This document shows positions 13,853 through 25,189 of a stretch of DNA of 64,000 bases, in pieces. The position numbers and the translations under genes are program-made. Origin of the DNA: Cyanoderma ruficeps (lineage: Eukaryota; Chordata; Aves; Passeriformes; Timaliidae); NCBI GenBank assembly GCA_008694505.1, contig VZDJ01007753.1, positions 20,708,606-20,772,605 on the forward strand, written 5' to 3'. Every line of letters starts with the position of its first letter. Positions within the stretch are counted from its first letter, which is position 1. The notes beneath the pieces are model-generated. The model did no database searches. It was not told where the DNA came from and saw nothing but the letters and a program-made list of their open reading frames with translations.

Positions 13853-14495
13853 AATCATAGAATATCCTACGCTGGAAGGGACCCACAAGGATCATTGAAG
13901 TCCACCTCTTGGCCCTGCACAGGACGACCCAAAGAATCACCATGTGCTGGAGAACCCAAATGTTTCTTGAACTCTGTCAGGTTGGTACCATTTCCCCAAG
14001 GAGCCTGTTCCAGTGGCCAAACACTTTCTGGGTGAAGGACCTTTTCCTAATATCCAGCCTAAATGTCCCCTGACACAACAGGTTGCTAGTCTCATGTCAC
14101 GCCATTTTTCATCCAACCCATGGACCAGTTGCTCACCCATCACATGATGTGTTTATCCAGATCTAGGTTGGACATTTTACCCAAAGGGATACTGTGAGAC
14201 ACATTATCAAAGGCTTTACTGAAATCCATAAATATTAGATCAATTGGCTTCCCTTGATCAGCTAGGTGGGTTACCTTGCCATAAAAGGAAATCAGGCTTG
14301 CTAAGCAGGACTTTTCCTTCACAGAGCTGTGCTGGCTCCGATTGATGACTGTGTTGTCTTTCACGTGTTTTCCAATAACTCCCAGAAAAATAATCTCATG
14401 AATTTTACCAGACACTGAAGTATTTCTGACAGGCCTATAGTTTCCAGGATCATTCCTCTTACCCTTTATGAAAATTGGGACAACATTAAGGCCTT
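13853..14495 (-). mobile_element. CR1 LINE with ORF2 reverse-transcriptase fragment fused to 3' end
   Basis: On the minus strand the element begins near 14495 with CR1 ORF2 reverse-transcriptase sequence. NVVPIF, then DPGN(Y)RPV and SVSGKIHE are readable, followed by SQH..VKEKSCLASLISFY and DFSKAFDNVSH, the conserved N-terminal half of the CR1 RT. After DKHIM (about 14143) the sequence jumps directly to the 3' part of the element: the gggtgaaggacc / cctgttccagtgg block, the ctgcacaggacgaccc block and the tail with aatcatagaat at 13853. The middle of RT, including the FADD catalytic box, is absent, so an internal deletion lies near 14100-14145. The copy cannot move. Confidence 0.95.
14140..14415 (-). 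pseudogene. Remnant of CR1 ORF2 reverse transcriptase (N-terminal half)
   Basis: This open frame of 91 residues lies inside the CR1 copy. It keeps SCLASLISFYGKVTHLADQG and DFSKAFDNVSH, which in CR1 elements form the reverse-transcriptase fingers and first palm segment, whose Asp in DFSKAFD binds metal. The catalytic FADD motif, the thumb and the endonuclease domain are missing. The homology continues upstream of the first Met to about 14495. It is a decaying gene fragment, not a host gene. Confidence 0.9.
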
Positions 14496-14990
14496 GTTTA
14501 AAAAGAAGTTTACAAACTTAATTTTTGTTTAAGAAGAGGAGAGAGCAACAGTCCATGTTTTACAAAATTCTACTGTAAGATAATTTCAAGAATATGTAGG
14601 AGTGTGGTCCACAGAACTCAGAGGATTACAAAGGAAAGGTTTTTCTTTGCACTAACTTTCCACATGCAGCTGGGAATAGGGAGATTCAATGTCCAACGTC
14701 TCATCTATATCTATGTTCTCTATCTTCCAAGATGTGATTCCTTGATGTTCACTGAACAGCACCATATGAGGATTATTTGAGCATTAGATTTAATATATTC
14801 TAAGATTATGTAAACATTTAGACATGCAGTATTTGTGGCATTGCACTGGTTGTTCAGGGTTACCTTTACGCACGTGAAAGACAAAAGAAGGTTAACTACG
14901 CTTATGGAATGATGGTGCCACCCAAGCCGCCCGTTCAGAACTGCAACATCATGCAGCAGTTTTGCCACAATCACACTTAAAAGGAAGAAT
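14496..14990. other. Non-coding stretch
   Basis: Nothing recognised. Weak similarity to CR1 ORF2 may continue a few tens of bases beyond 14495, but it cannot be followed by eye. Confidence 0.45.
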
Positions 14991-15014
14991 TAATAATTAA
15001 TTTAATAATTAATT
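14991..15014. repeat. Perfect 12-bp AT tandem duplication
   Basis: taataattaatt occurs twice in direct succession. Because the unit is itself nearly palindromic, the 24-bp block can also fold on itself. Confidence 0.85.
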
Positions 15015-18000
15015 AGTTTCTGTCCCTACTTCTCAAATCAGATCTTCAACATAGATTTCTCTGATTGAAAAAAAAAAAACTGTTTGTGGGAAATACAGGA
15101 AGAGACTGCTCCTCAAGCACCTTCTGAGCAGCATTCCTTACACTCTGAGGGTTTATTCCCGGTCACACAGCTTCAATCAGAAAGCTTCACTTATAAACAC
15201 CTGAATTAATTCCTGGGCACTTCAGCGGAAGCACAAACTAGGTTTTTTGCATTCTATTTCTGATTCATAAGAAGTCTTTGAGAAATTGTTTACATTTTTA
15301 CTTTAACTCTCCTACCTTTATCCAGGAGTAAAAACATTTAATTACTGCGAAGAATTAAGTACTTTTGAATGCTATGTAAGTGCCAAGTGCGGTGAGAAGA
15401 AAATGGAGCCTGGAATGATCCTGGAAAAACAATACCACATGCACAAGAAATTAAAGAGGAGGAAAACGAGGGATAACAAAGACTTAGGAATACCAAGAAG
15501 AAATCAGTAACATGCAAGACAATTGCTCTTAATTGATTTGTTTCCCCTAGTTTGTCAGTTCCTCCACATCAGGAGAAAGAAGGATAGACATCTGGTGAGC
15601 TCAAATTCCATTACAAACCTACTGGGAGGGGAAATAAGGAATCACCAAAATGAGAGTTCTCTAGCAGATAAGACTTCACACACACGCAAGTTTTACAGTT
15701 TTTGCTTTACAGTCCACTGCTAGATTTAGCAAGACGGCTTTCATCTCTGTCAAAGAGAAGATTGCTTTTGACTCATCTTTATGCAAGTTGAGCCCATTGT
15801 GAGACAATATTTTGGGAATAGAATAGTATTTTTACAAACTGATGTTATTGCTGAGAATTTCCACTGATACCTGAAATTTAATTCATGTTTTGGGTAAATA
15901 TCACGTCTTTGGCAGTGTTAGCAAAAGGGTATCTTGCTCCACAGAGTGACTCCTAAGACATTCCTAAGAAAACATTGTATACCTATCTTTTCCCCACTGA
16001 AGGAAAAAGTGTGTGCTCTTGGAAATAGACCTGTTTTTTGCAACTTCTGCTTCTGTAAACAATAAAGAAAAAGCCCATTTCCTTCATTTGCATAAGCAGA
16101 GTATCTCTTAGCAGCTGATTTTTTGTAGTATAGTGTTCACTGAATAAATAAATAAATAAATTGTGCTTCTTTCCCTTCATCTGCATGTTGCTCCTAAAAT
16201 GTCCCATTTTTTTTACATAAATGATCAGCGTTATTTGGATGAATGTGTTTGCACAGCTTTGGCAAACCAATGTGGTTTTTTTTTTTCTTTTCATGCTGGA
16301 GGGAACCATTAATTTCAAAGAGTTAAACAGCCACAGGGACCCTTGAGATGTTCTACATCCTCTAGCTGTGGTATGCACTCTGCTAAGCTTTGAAAGATAC
16401 CCTTTGCAGCAGCCCCTTTGAGGATATGGCTATGTAAACCATTCAGACTCTTTTCCTACCTATACTAAAGGCCTAGTGTCTCTAGGAAAAAAAACCCCCA
16501 ACGATTCCTGTAATTGGAAAAAATGACTGCTAGAAAGAATCAACAACAGGAAACGACTGAAATGGATAGGTAATCCAAACACGTGCCTGAAATTCCATCA
16601 TTCATAATATAATTGGTACAAATATTCTCAACAAAGCTCCACTGTTAGTCACACATACCATTATTTACATTGTTGTGATGCTTAGATTAACACAGATATA
16701 ACTGTACCTTAAGCCTGGGACATTCGTGGCATGACATAAGTCATTCCCCTGTCACATATCTGTTTATCTTGCTGCCTTTTAAAACAGAAGTGGGAGTCAG
16801 CAACCAAGATGCAGATCCCGTATGTCCTGAAGTCCCAGAGCTGCATGGGTTTCTTCTGGAAACTGGGATCATTAAGTGAAAAATGCTGCGAAATAAGCCC
16901 TTTAAACACAATAGCCAAATTATTTTCTCAATCACTAACTGTAGCTCAGGAATCTTTACTCTGGCATCATTCCTTTTTCTCAGGAAATAGCAATTAATAA
17001 CATCCCTCATGTCACCATGTCACCATGTGTGATGGCTGTGTATATTGTGATCTCTCCCACTCAGTATATACTTGCAGCCGCCTAGACACAGTAAAATATT
17101 TAATTAAATGTGTGCGGGAAAGATCTAATTTGGACAAGGTATATTAAACCTCACATTTCCATAACTGAATTACATAGCATTTAATTTCTAAAAATGAGGA
17201 CTTGTCAGGCCAGCTGATCTCTGCTTCTTCATTTAAAGATACATTTCACAACCCCACTTCACTAACTACAACATACCAGAACATTTTACTCAGTTCTAAA
17301 GGCTTCATGGAAAGTTATCAGCTTTATCTTGACAGACAAAGGATATTTTTAAATCTTCCAGTTCAGATTCCTTTCATTTGGTTCACTGTAAGTTCTGATA
17401 TCCATTTGTCTTGTGCACGTAAGTATTATATCACTGTAACACAGTGGGGACACAGAAAAAGTGAGTCAGGGAAGGAAAACCAATCAAGGATGAAGGTAAA
17501 TAGCATGGGAAAAACAGATTCCCAAAAGGTTTTCTCCTGGCAGGAAAATGCAGGCATAGGTTATGTGAAGGGTAGTGGGAATCAAGGAATTGAGGGATCT
17601 GTCTGCTTCAACTGAAGAAAAGATTTCTGGATGTAAGACATTTGCTGTTATTGGAAGACGAACAGAAGGGAGAGAATACAGAACCTCTGTAAAATGAATA
17701 GGTCCAAAGGAGACTGAAATGCAGCACTCCAAATAATTTAGAAAAAACAACATTGAGGGCAAACATTTCCTTTATATAACTTGGCAGGCTAATGCTAAAA
17801 AATGAAATGTGGATCTCTAGCACTTGGCAACACCAGATGGCAAAAAAAGGCCTTGTGTGAATAGTATTCAAAGAAACTGTGAGTTTTAATTCAATTTATC
17901 ACAAAAATTATGAAAAGAAAGACCTTTTACTCTGCCAAATTTAAAACTGTTTTTCCCATCTGTTTTCTTGGGGGTTTTGTTTTTGTTATTGTTGTCAAGT

Positions 18001-19034
18001 TTTTTAGTAAAAATTACATATCAAACACTAACAATTTTTTTTCTATTTCAAAATATCTTTCAAGCAACATAGAATTAACAGAAAAAATGCTCAGAATGTT
18101 CTCAAAAGTCTTTAAGAAATTTTTCAGAAAGGGTAAATAATTCTGTTCTTTTCCTTGAAGTTCATCTTGCACTAAATGCACTTAAAGAAACAATAGTTAA
18201 GGGAAAAGGTTACTACTATGGTTTGATATAGAGTTAAAAGCACAGTTTTAAGAAAACACCCTGGTGTCGACCAAAGAGCAACTCAAAATTTATAACAGGC
18301 AATCTTTTCTTCTTTTTTTGGACTGTTTTTACTAAAAGAGAAGTTTGTAAAAAATTAAAAAGAGAGAATTATTTAAAGAATTGCTGGAGGAGAAAATGAC
18401 ATGTTGAACTACCTTCTACATTAACTGCTTAGCAAACCGCTATCCTCTTTTTCACCACATTTATTTCTACAAAATATTCATTTCAATTTTTAGTTTTGTC
18501 AATGGAGCTTGACAAGGTTTATGATTTTTTATGATGATCAAATGTGAATGAGGGATGAGTCAAAGATACAATTTCTGCCTCTGTTCTGAATGGGGTTTTA
18601 TCTAAAAATCTTCTTTTCAGCTGCAAGCATTATTCAATTATGAAAGCAAAAGCCCACAGATTTCAACAGAGCAAGAAACTGGCAGATTTTATGATCTGAA
18701 ACATGCAGGCTTCTGAAGAAGCACCAATTTTCCTTACAAGACCTAGGAATTTGTGGTGGTCTACTAGGCTCAACTGCTTCATCATCCAATGATAAAACCT
18801 CTTGTTTAATCTGTGTCCTCTTCACCATTCCTTTGGACCAGATGATTGCATTGAAGCTCTCAAGATTTATCAGCTCCAGGTAGTGAATCCTGACAAATGT
18901 TAATTCTAAAGAAAATTTGATATGAATTTCTGGCTTTTGCAACTAAAAGTAAAGAAACTAAAGGAATACGGGCTAAAAAGAATTCAAAGTGTGTCAAGTC
19001 ACCAAAACAAGGCCATTTTTAGGACCTATTGATA
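15015..19034. other. AT-rich non-coding stretch with a small AAAT microsatellite
   Basis: A short (AAAT)n-type array lies at 16143-16161, and catgtcac is repeated near 17008-17026. The open frames at 15983-16378 (minus, 131 residues) and 17202-17615 (plus, 137 residues) have no recognisable domain and no good splice context. A minus-strand exon-like segment at about 18745-18903 is listed among the findings. Confidence 0.5.
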
Positions 19035-19470
19035 AAGAAACTACAGACTTATTCCTGCAGCTTTGCACCAGTTGTGGGGAAAGCCTTGGAAAAGAGCAAA
19101 TGGAAGAACAGTCAGTAAAGCACATCTTGAATCAAGGATAGGCAACACGGTCTCAGGAAGGGAAGGGCATGCATGCCTCACTTAGTTGCTGGAATTGTTT
19201 GAGCTTGTGGCTGCCAATACAAACATGGGGAATGCTGGGCATACTGTGCACCTGGATTTTCAGAAAACACTTGCCAGAATTCCTAACTGCGATTACTGTC
19301 TAATGTGCAAAGCCATAGTCTAATTTTAAAAGGGCAAAGGCGCCCTCACAGAAGTAAAAGGCTGCCTCTTGAGCAGGAAACAAGACAAGCCCCTCTAAAT
19401 TGCAGGGAGGTTTCTGATGTTAAGACTTGGTCTTATTAATAGGCTTCACAAATGCCCTGTGAGATGAAAT
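19035..19470 (+). mobile_element. Ancient CR1-type LINE reverse-transcriptase remnant
   Basis: No long open frame survives, but the order of conserved RT blocks can be read at nucleotide level. An actacagacttatt block (NYRPV region) is followed by accagttgtggggaaag (TSVVGK) and cttggaaaag, then catgcctcactta (SCLTN), gctggaattgtttgag (LLEFFE) and cacctggattttcagaaa (YLDFQKAF), then sequence like the downstream loop. Indels and stops break every frame. It is far more diverged than the CR1 3' ends elsewhere in the window, so it belongs to an older LINE generation. The 3' border is uncertain and similarity may run to about 19520. Confidence 0.75.
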
Positions 19471-20630
19471 TAATATGTACCTTCACCTGGAAAGAATGAG
19501 TTATGGTGCATCTCGAGGCACAAATAGATCATGTTATTTAATATGAAGACTTATTAATAATAAAATTGTCATTTTGCTAATTTTATAAAAGCAAAAAATA
19601 AATTTCAGCATTAAAGACTATCACCTCAAGGGGCACAGCTGTAATATCACACACAAAGCCACTAAAAACTTGCTAGAAATATAGGCTTGAATACAGCAAC
19701 AAAGTTTTAAGCCCAAGAACCTCTGGGAAAAAAAACGTTAAGAGTAACCGTGAAATTGTAAATAACCAAATTGTCAATTTAGCTGCAGAACTGAACAGAA
19801 AAATTCAAATTTGGATTGATCTGAAGTGAAAATGCAAAGAAAAATTAAGGTGAAAAAAATATTGAGGACTAGGAAAACAAACTGGCTCAATTCTTGCTAA
19901 ATGATGCATGTCCAAATAGTAGTAAAAAAAGTGAAGGCACAAAGTTATGAAATAGGAAATTGGCTAAAAATCTCTTTTACTTACTGTGCAATTGAAAGCA
20001 CCCACTCAGAATAAAAAAACCCCCACATATCCCCTGCCATTTTCTTAGTCAACAGAAGTCTGACTTGAACAAATGCACTAAAATTCTCTATACCATTGAA
20101 CATATTTTTTCTTCCATTGAATTTATTCTCCCTGAAAAAATGCATCTACATATTTATTTAGTTGGAGAGAGGGTAAAAAAAGGTATTTCCTAACCAGTAG
20201 AGAAGCATCCCAGACCCTGATTTAATCATTTTATACCCAGAAAATTTAGTTAATTTAACACTGACACCTTTAGACTGAACTAGAAGTCTTCTTTTCAATC
20301 AGGAAAATTTGAGGATTCTGTGCAAACCTCTTCAACAGAGAGGATATTCCATGGTCTAGTGAACATCAGCCTTGGAGCACACAGCATTTTAAGTATCATA
20401 AACCCTACTGGATAAAGACTGCTGTCCAATTAAATTCCAGGCAAACTCGGGGAATCACTTCAGAGTGAATCACTTCACAGATTTCATCTGTCTGGTTATC
20501 ACAAAGATCTACTCTCATTTTCCCAGTACAGAGAATATGAAACTCAAAGTGTAAAGTATTAGTGTTTAACAGACTGGTCTAGAGGTATGGATTTTAAAGA
20601 TGAATCACAGAAGTTGTTGCTTGATTTTTG
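19471..20630. other. AT-rich non-coding stretch
   Basis: No gene was seen. Faint further LINE similarity is possible up to about 19960 but cannot be shown by eye. A spaced direct repeat of gaatcacttca lies at 20453-20478. Confidence 0.45.
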
Positions 20631-20648
20631 AAAAAAAAAAAAAAAAAA
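20631..20648 (+). repeat. Poly-A run of 18
   Basis: An uninterrupted A18 followed by gaaa. No AATAAA signal or recognisable processed-gene sequence precedes it, so there is no support for a retropseudogene. Confidence 0.9.
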
Positions 20649-20804
20649 GAAATTTTTTCTTTATCAGTGCGTAAAATGAAGAAAAAAGACTAGTCATGGT
20701 ATCATGGTGATAGCCAGAGACAATTGTATAATAAATGAAATAACTTTTATTCTCTAATACTTTTGGAGATCATTAATTGGATCGTCCTGTCCTCAATTTT
20801 GTAG

Positions 20805-20828
20805 GTTTCTTTGATTCATCAAAGAAAC
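20805..20828. repeat. Perfect inverted repeat, 11-bp arms
   Basis: gtttctttgat and its exact reverse complement atcaaagaaac are separated by two bases (tc). It could extrude as a short cruciform or be a dimeric protein site. No neighbouring gene suggests a function. Confidence 0.9.
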
Positions 20829-21099
20829 AGAATACTTTTGTTTCTAAAATTAAGTCCTTTCTTAAAAAACCCCAACAACACTTTTAAGGCTTGATCCTGT
20901 AAAAATAAGTAGAGGTAACACAGGGGAGACACAGCCCTCCTTAGATTAGGAGGATTATGCTGCCATCCAGTAGGACTTCTTCACAAGGTGGGAACACTTT
21001 CACTCCAGCTGTTGCTACGAATAAGCAAAGAAGGAACCCACATTTCACCAAATCTGCAACCTGATAATGAGATACTGCAAAATGTCAGACAGAGGAAGG
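20829..21099. other. Non-coding spacer
   Basis: Ordinary AT-rich sequence with no recognisable feature. Confidence 0.5.
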
Positions 21100-21141
21100 A
21101 GTGGCAGGTGATTCAGTGACAGTGGCAGGTGATTCAGTGTT
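21100..21141. repeat. 21-bp tandem duplication
   Basis: The unit agtggcaggtgattcagtg plus two bases occurs twice in succession. The copies differ only in the final two bases (ac versus tt), so the duplication is probably recent. Confidence 0.9.
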
Positions 21142-22835
21142 TTGAGAGTTCCATACAGCAGCAGCTCAGATCTTTACATTTACACAGTGGGATTAAATGA
21201 AACAGGAGTTTATATCAGTGATTCATTTGCATGTTGAAGATTTCCTTGAAATCCTTCTCTATTCTGGTCACATCCAGCCCTCTGCTTCAATGCCTGCAGA
21301 AAGAAAGAAGCCCCTTGCCACAAGAGCTTGTGGCTTACTTCTCAAAGCAGTTTGCACAAATTCAATACTGCCTGCATCAGGCCAAACCCACAAAACTAGG
21401 ATGGAGTAAATCAGCAATAGGTATGTTGACAAAGAGCAAATATTATGTGTCGCCCGTTCATACTACTATTTTGTTTTTACATTAATCAACTACATGGGAA
21501 TGAAATAACATTAAAATAACTTTTTGCAACATCAGGGGTCTTTTTAGGTTGGGACTGCTTCCTCAAATTGAAGTGAATGGATTAAATGAATGAATGAAGA
21601 ACAAGTTGATTTTCTGTGCACCACAGAAAATACTAGTAACAATGGAATGGTATTTTTCAGAACAGAGAAATTCAGTTACACGCACACCACAAAGTGACAC
21701 AGCGTTTACTATTTGTTCATCATAAATCATGGATTAATGTAATTTTGCATCATATTTACCATACTATACTTTAGAAAGGCATTATACTGTGATAATTTAG
21801 GCACTAATTTAGGTAGCAAGAGCCCTGGCAAACTCTATAATTTTAGAGCATCGGGTCAACAAAAGAAAAAATGGCAAAAAATGATTTTAAGAAAGGTTTT
21901 GAAAAACCTCAGTGGAGTAACTGTGAATCCAGATTTCATTTAATACAAACCACTAAAGCCTGAGGAGAAAGGGAGTTCCTTAGGATGGCACTGGTTTTGG
22001 CACGGTGCTTGGTGTTCAAATGAGACAGTTGGAACATGTGTTTTCCTGTAACAAAAACTAAATTGGCATAAATTTTGAAGACAGAAGAAAAACAGACACC
22101 ACATTCAGGGTCTGTATCTCAGTGGCTGGGATAATGGAATCAGACAAGGAGTCATAGTTTGAATCAATCTTTACAGTACATGGCAAACTCTGCCTGCAAA
22201 CTAACGAATAAAGCAGAGTTAAAAAAAATCTGCTTGCTAAATCTCGGATATTTTGTTCTTCCTTTTATATATCCTTATCATTTAAAAGGTTCCTTCATGC
22301 CGTGTAATGTGGACGTAGATGGAAGCAGACAGCAAGAAAGCTTTATTTGTTGTGGTAAAACAAGTCTAAGGGTATGTCTGCTTCAAAAGCTATTGTCACT
22401 ATTGCTAAGATTACCAACTATGGTAAGGTGCCTTGGATTTATATGAGGAAAATAGCACTGTAATTAGCAATATTTCTTAAAGTACATAATTATTTGTAGA
22501 GATGCTCCACACAACTCCAGCTCAAGAACCACTGGATTACAAAACCTGAGTCTTCACTATATTTTGACATTTAAAGGTACTAAGCTAATGGCTCCTGAGA
22601 AGATTCAGTGTCACACTTGCTCACAGATTTTGTTGCTAAAAGTTTTTAAAAACAAGTAATGAATTAAAAATACCACTACAAAGCATTCAATACATTTCTT
22701 GTCATTTGAAAGGATAGGAGGTCAAAAGTTTTTAAAAAATCATAAATTTTCTATAAAGTTTTTTCTAAAATTAGCAACTTAATTTAGAAGCACATAACAA
22801 ATAACTGATTTACAGAAAGACACGTAACAGCTAGA
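21142..22835. other. AT-rich non-coding stretch
   Basis: No supportable gene. The frames at 21197-21485 and 22159-22446 lack domains, overlap in two registers and have no exon-like borders. Confidence 0.5.
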
Positions 22836-22883
22836 AGTCATAAAGAATAAAAATAAAATACAAAGTCATAAAAGTCATAAAAT
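22836..22883. repeat. Short agtcataaa repeat next to a CR1 insertion
   Basis: agtcataaa occurs three times within 48 bp, immediately upstream of the 5' border of the CR1 copy that starts at about 22885. Confidence 0.7.
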
Positions 22884-22884
22884 C

Positions 22885-23163
22885 CACAGGATTTGAGGGA
22901 ATGTCAAGAAGCTGTGTCAGGAGAGGTTTAAACTGGATATTAGGCAAAGGTTCCTCACCCAGAGGGAGGCTAGGCACTGGAACAGGCCTTGAGGGAAGTG
23001 GTGATAGCACCAGCCTGACAAAGTTCAAGAAGCATATGGAGAACGCTCTCAGACACATGGTTTAACTCTTGGGGTTCTCCTGTACAGGCCCAGAAGCTGG
23101 ACTCAGTGATCATTGTGGATCCCTTCCAAATCAGGACATTCTGTGATTGTATTCTGTGATTCT
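22885..23163 (+). mobile_element. CR1 LINE 3' end
   Basis: This is a 5'-truncated copy covering the last part of ORF2 and the 3' untranslated region. It shows gctgtgtcaggagaggttta, aactggatattaggcaaagg, ttcctcacccagaggga, cactggaacaggcc, cctgacaaagttcaagaagc, cagtgatcattgtggatccc and a terminal attctgtgattgt / attctgtgattc repeat. The tail type matches the copy at 13853 and the tail of the SINE at 32761. The open frames on the minus strand here are antisense artefacts. Confidence 0.95.
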
Positions 23164-23267
23164 TTCTGCCTGAATTAAGACACAAATCCCATCTTGACAT
23201 TAAATACATATATATGTATAACGTTTGATATGGATATGACATGATTTGACCTCATTACTTATCCCTT

Positions 23268-23300
23268 TTTTCAGAGGTAATTATTTATTACCTCTGAAAG
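23268..23300. repeat. Hairpin-forming inverted repeat, 12-13 bp stem
   Basis: tttcagaggtaa at 23269-23280 is matched exactly by ttacctctgaaa at 23288-23299 across a 7-base loop. One more T-A pair inside the loop makes a 13-bp stem. It is perfect and stands about 105 bp beyond a CR1 tail. No RNA gene family was recognised. Confidence 0.85.
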
Positions 23301-24949
23301 TGTCTTCATCACAAGCACAGTTGTTTGGATGAGCTTCTTAAAGGCCAGATGCAGGGAGCCAACATCCAGCAACAGAACTGCTCTGAGATGCCTAAAGCCC
23401 CAATTACTCTTTCAATTTAGCAAATGCACCAGTCTAGATCTGCCCCATCTCTGTTTTTCATTTTATGCAGTAAATGAACCCAGTTCTTACAGTGCTTCGG
23501 GCAGGGAGCATACTACATCTGAAATACTTTCCAAATACAGTCATCACCTCTTTGCAAAGAGAATTGTTCAGCTTATGAGACAACTAAAAGACCATGAATT
23601 ACCTTCTCTGCCACCCTTGGCTTCTGTGTAAGAACAAGTAGGAATGACACAAAAAAACTCTGTTAGGCATTAATCCCCTGTTGACAGAACTGTCATACTC
23701 AGTTGAGTACATTTGATGCAGATAACGATTCAGGCTCTGCAAAATGCCAATGTTGATAGTTACAGTTTTTAGCTGTCAGATTATATTCCTCTACCAGCAA
23801 TCTGTTTTCTACTAAAAATGTTAACTGGTTCTCTGAATTACAAAGAGAAAAAAAGTGAAACAGGAAGATACTATGGACAAAGCTGTAATTACAGAAGGTT
23901 CTGGTGACAACAGCAAGCTCTGGAACCTTGCCCTTCTGGTTAATTACGATATCATCATCCGCTTAATGCTCAGTGTTTACAGGGCTTTACTTCAGGGCCT
24001 ATAATTTATTCTATATATTAACATCTAGAACTATAACCATGATATAACCTAGTCATTGGAAAAGGCCACAAACCCTGCTGTGGTATGTCTCAACGCCAGT
24101 GCTGCAGCTTTACTGCATCGGAGACAGAACCACAAAAAACACATGGGTTTTAAAACCGAGGGCAGTCAGAAAAGCACTGCTAACTGGAGGTGCTTTGAAG
24201 TAACTAACTGATAGCTCTGTACTTATTGTGCTGTGTGCTTTAAAAAGCGTCTGCAAAGGATGCTAATTAATTAACTAACCCATATCCACTCCACAGCAGG
24301 CAAGTCACCCTACTGGAGATACGTCTCATTTAGAATATTAAAATGTATGGATTGTGGCTTAGATGCTAGGTTTCAGTTCCCTTTTTCCCATGTGCAAACC
24401 CAGAAACAGATGTGGAATATTTTATGATTTCTACTGCAGTGTATAGATCAGGAGGAGCTCCGCTGAGTAAAACCAGATTACATATAAATTATTTGCCTTG
24501 TAAATATTGCAGAGGATGTGGAATTAGAGCCCTGGAAGTTGTTTCAGACCACAAGATCTCCTTCTCTCTCTCTAATGTCTCAATAACAAACCTCTCATAT
24601 CTCTATTTCCAAAACGGAAGATATTATTCCCAGTCAGAGCTAACCCTGCCCAGAAGCAAACAAATGTTTTTAAAGCTTAAAAACCATGTCTTTTTCTTCA
24701 AAGTCTCTCACATCAGTGTTTTCTAGCCCATTGCTAGAGAAAATGGTATTCAAAGAAGGAAGTATAGTACTGCAAAGTCAAGTTAAAGGTATCGATGCAG
24801 AACCATATTTCTGCCTGGATTCTTCTATGCATAGACAGGACTTCTTTTTTTTTTTCCTCCTACCCTTTGAAATTTACACTTGAAATATTTTAAAACGATT
24901 ATGTCAGGAGTGAGGACGTGAAAAGGTGGTTTCTCCTCAGGTGTTTCAT
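23301..24949. other. Non-coding stretch upstream of the CpG island
   Basis: No gene was recognised. The frames at 23329-23631 and 24412-24726 lack known domains. GC content starts to climb only after about 24940. Confidence 0.5.
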
Positions 24950-25189
24950 CCTCGGGTGTTTCCCACATGATGCTTGGCCGGGCAGCCAGAGGACAGGGGC
25001 TCGGAGCTGCCGTGCACAACCATCTCCGTGTTACCTGCACCGAGAGCCACCCCTGGGGGTGTTCCACAAGCGGAACGTCCGAACAAGCTGAGCCCGCCGT
25101 GCGAGCGGTACCCGCCGGCTGAACAGCCCCTCGGCCGGCGCTGCTCCCGGGGCGGAGGTTGCGGGGCATAGCGGGGATCAAAGGCTGTA

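Noticed and set aside
15983..16378. 131-residue minus-strand frame
   Set aside because: It runs through an AAAT microsatellite and poly-T runs, which give K/N/F-rich translation without similarity to any family I know.
17202..17615. 137-residue plus-strand frame
   Set aside because: There is no domain, it overlaps minus-strand frames, and its composition follows the AT-rich background.
20450..20650. Poly-A run as the end of a processed pseudogene
   Set aside because: No AATAAA, no recognisable gene sequence upstream and no visible target-site duplication.
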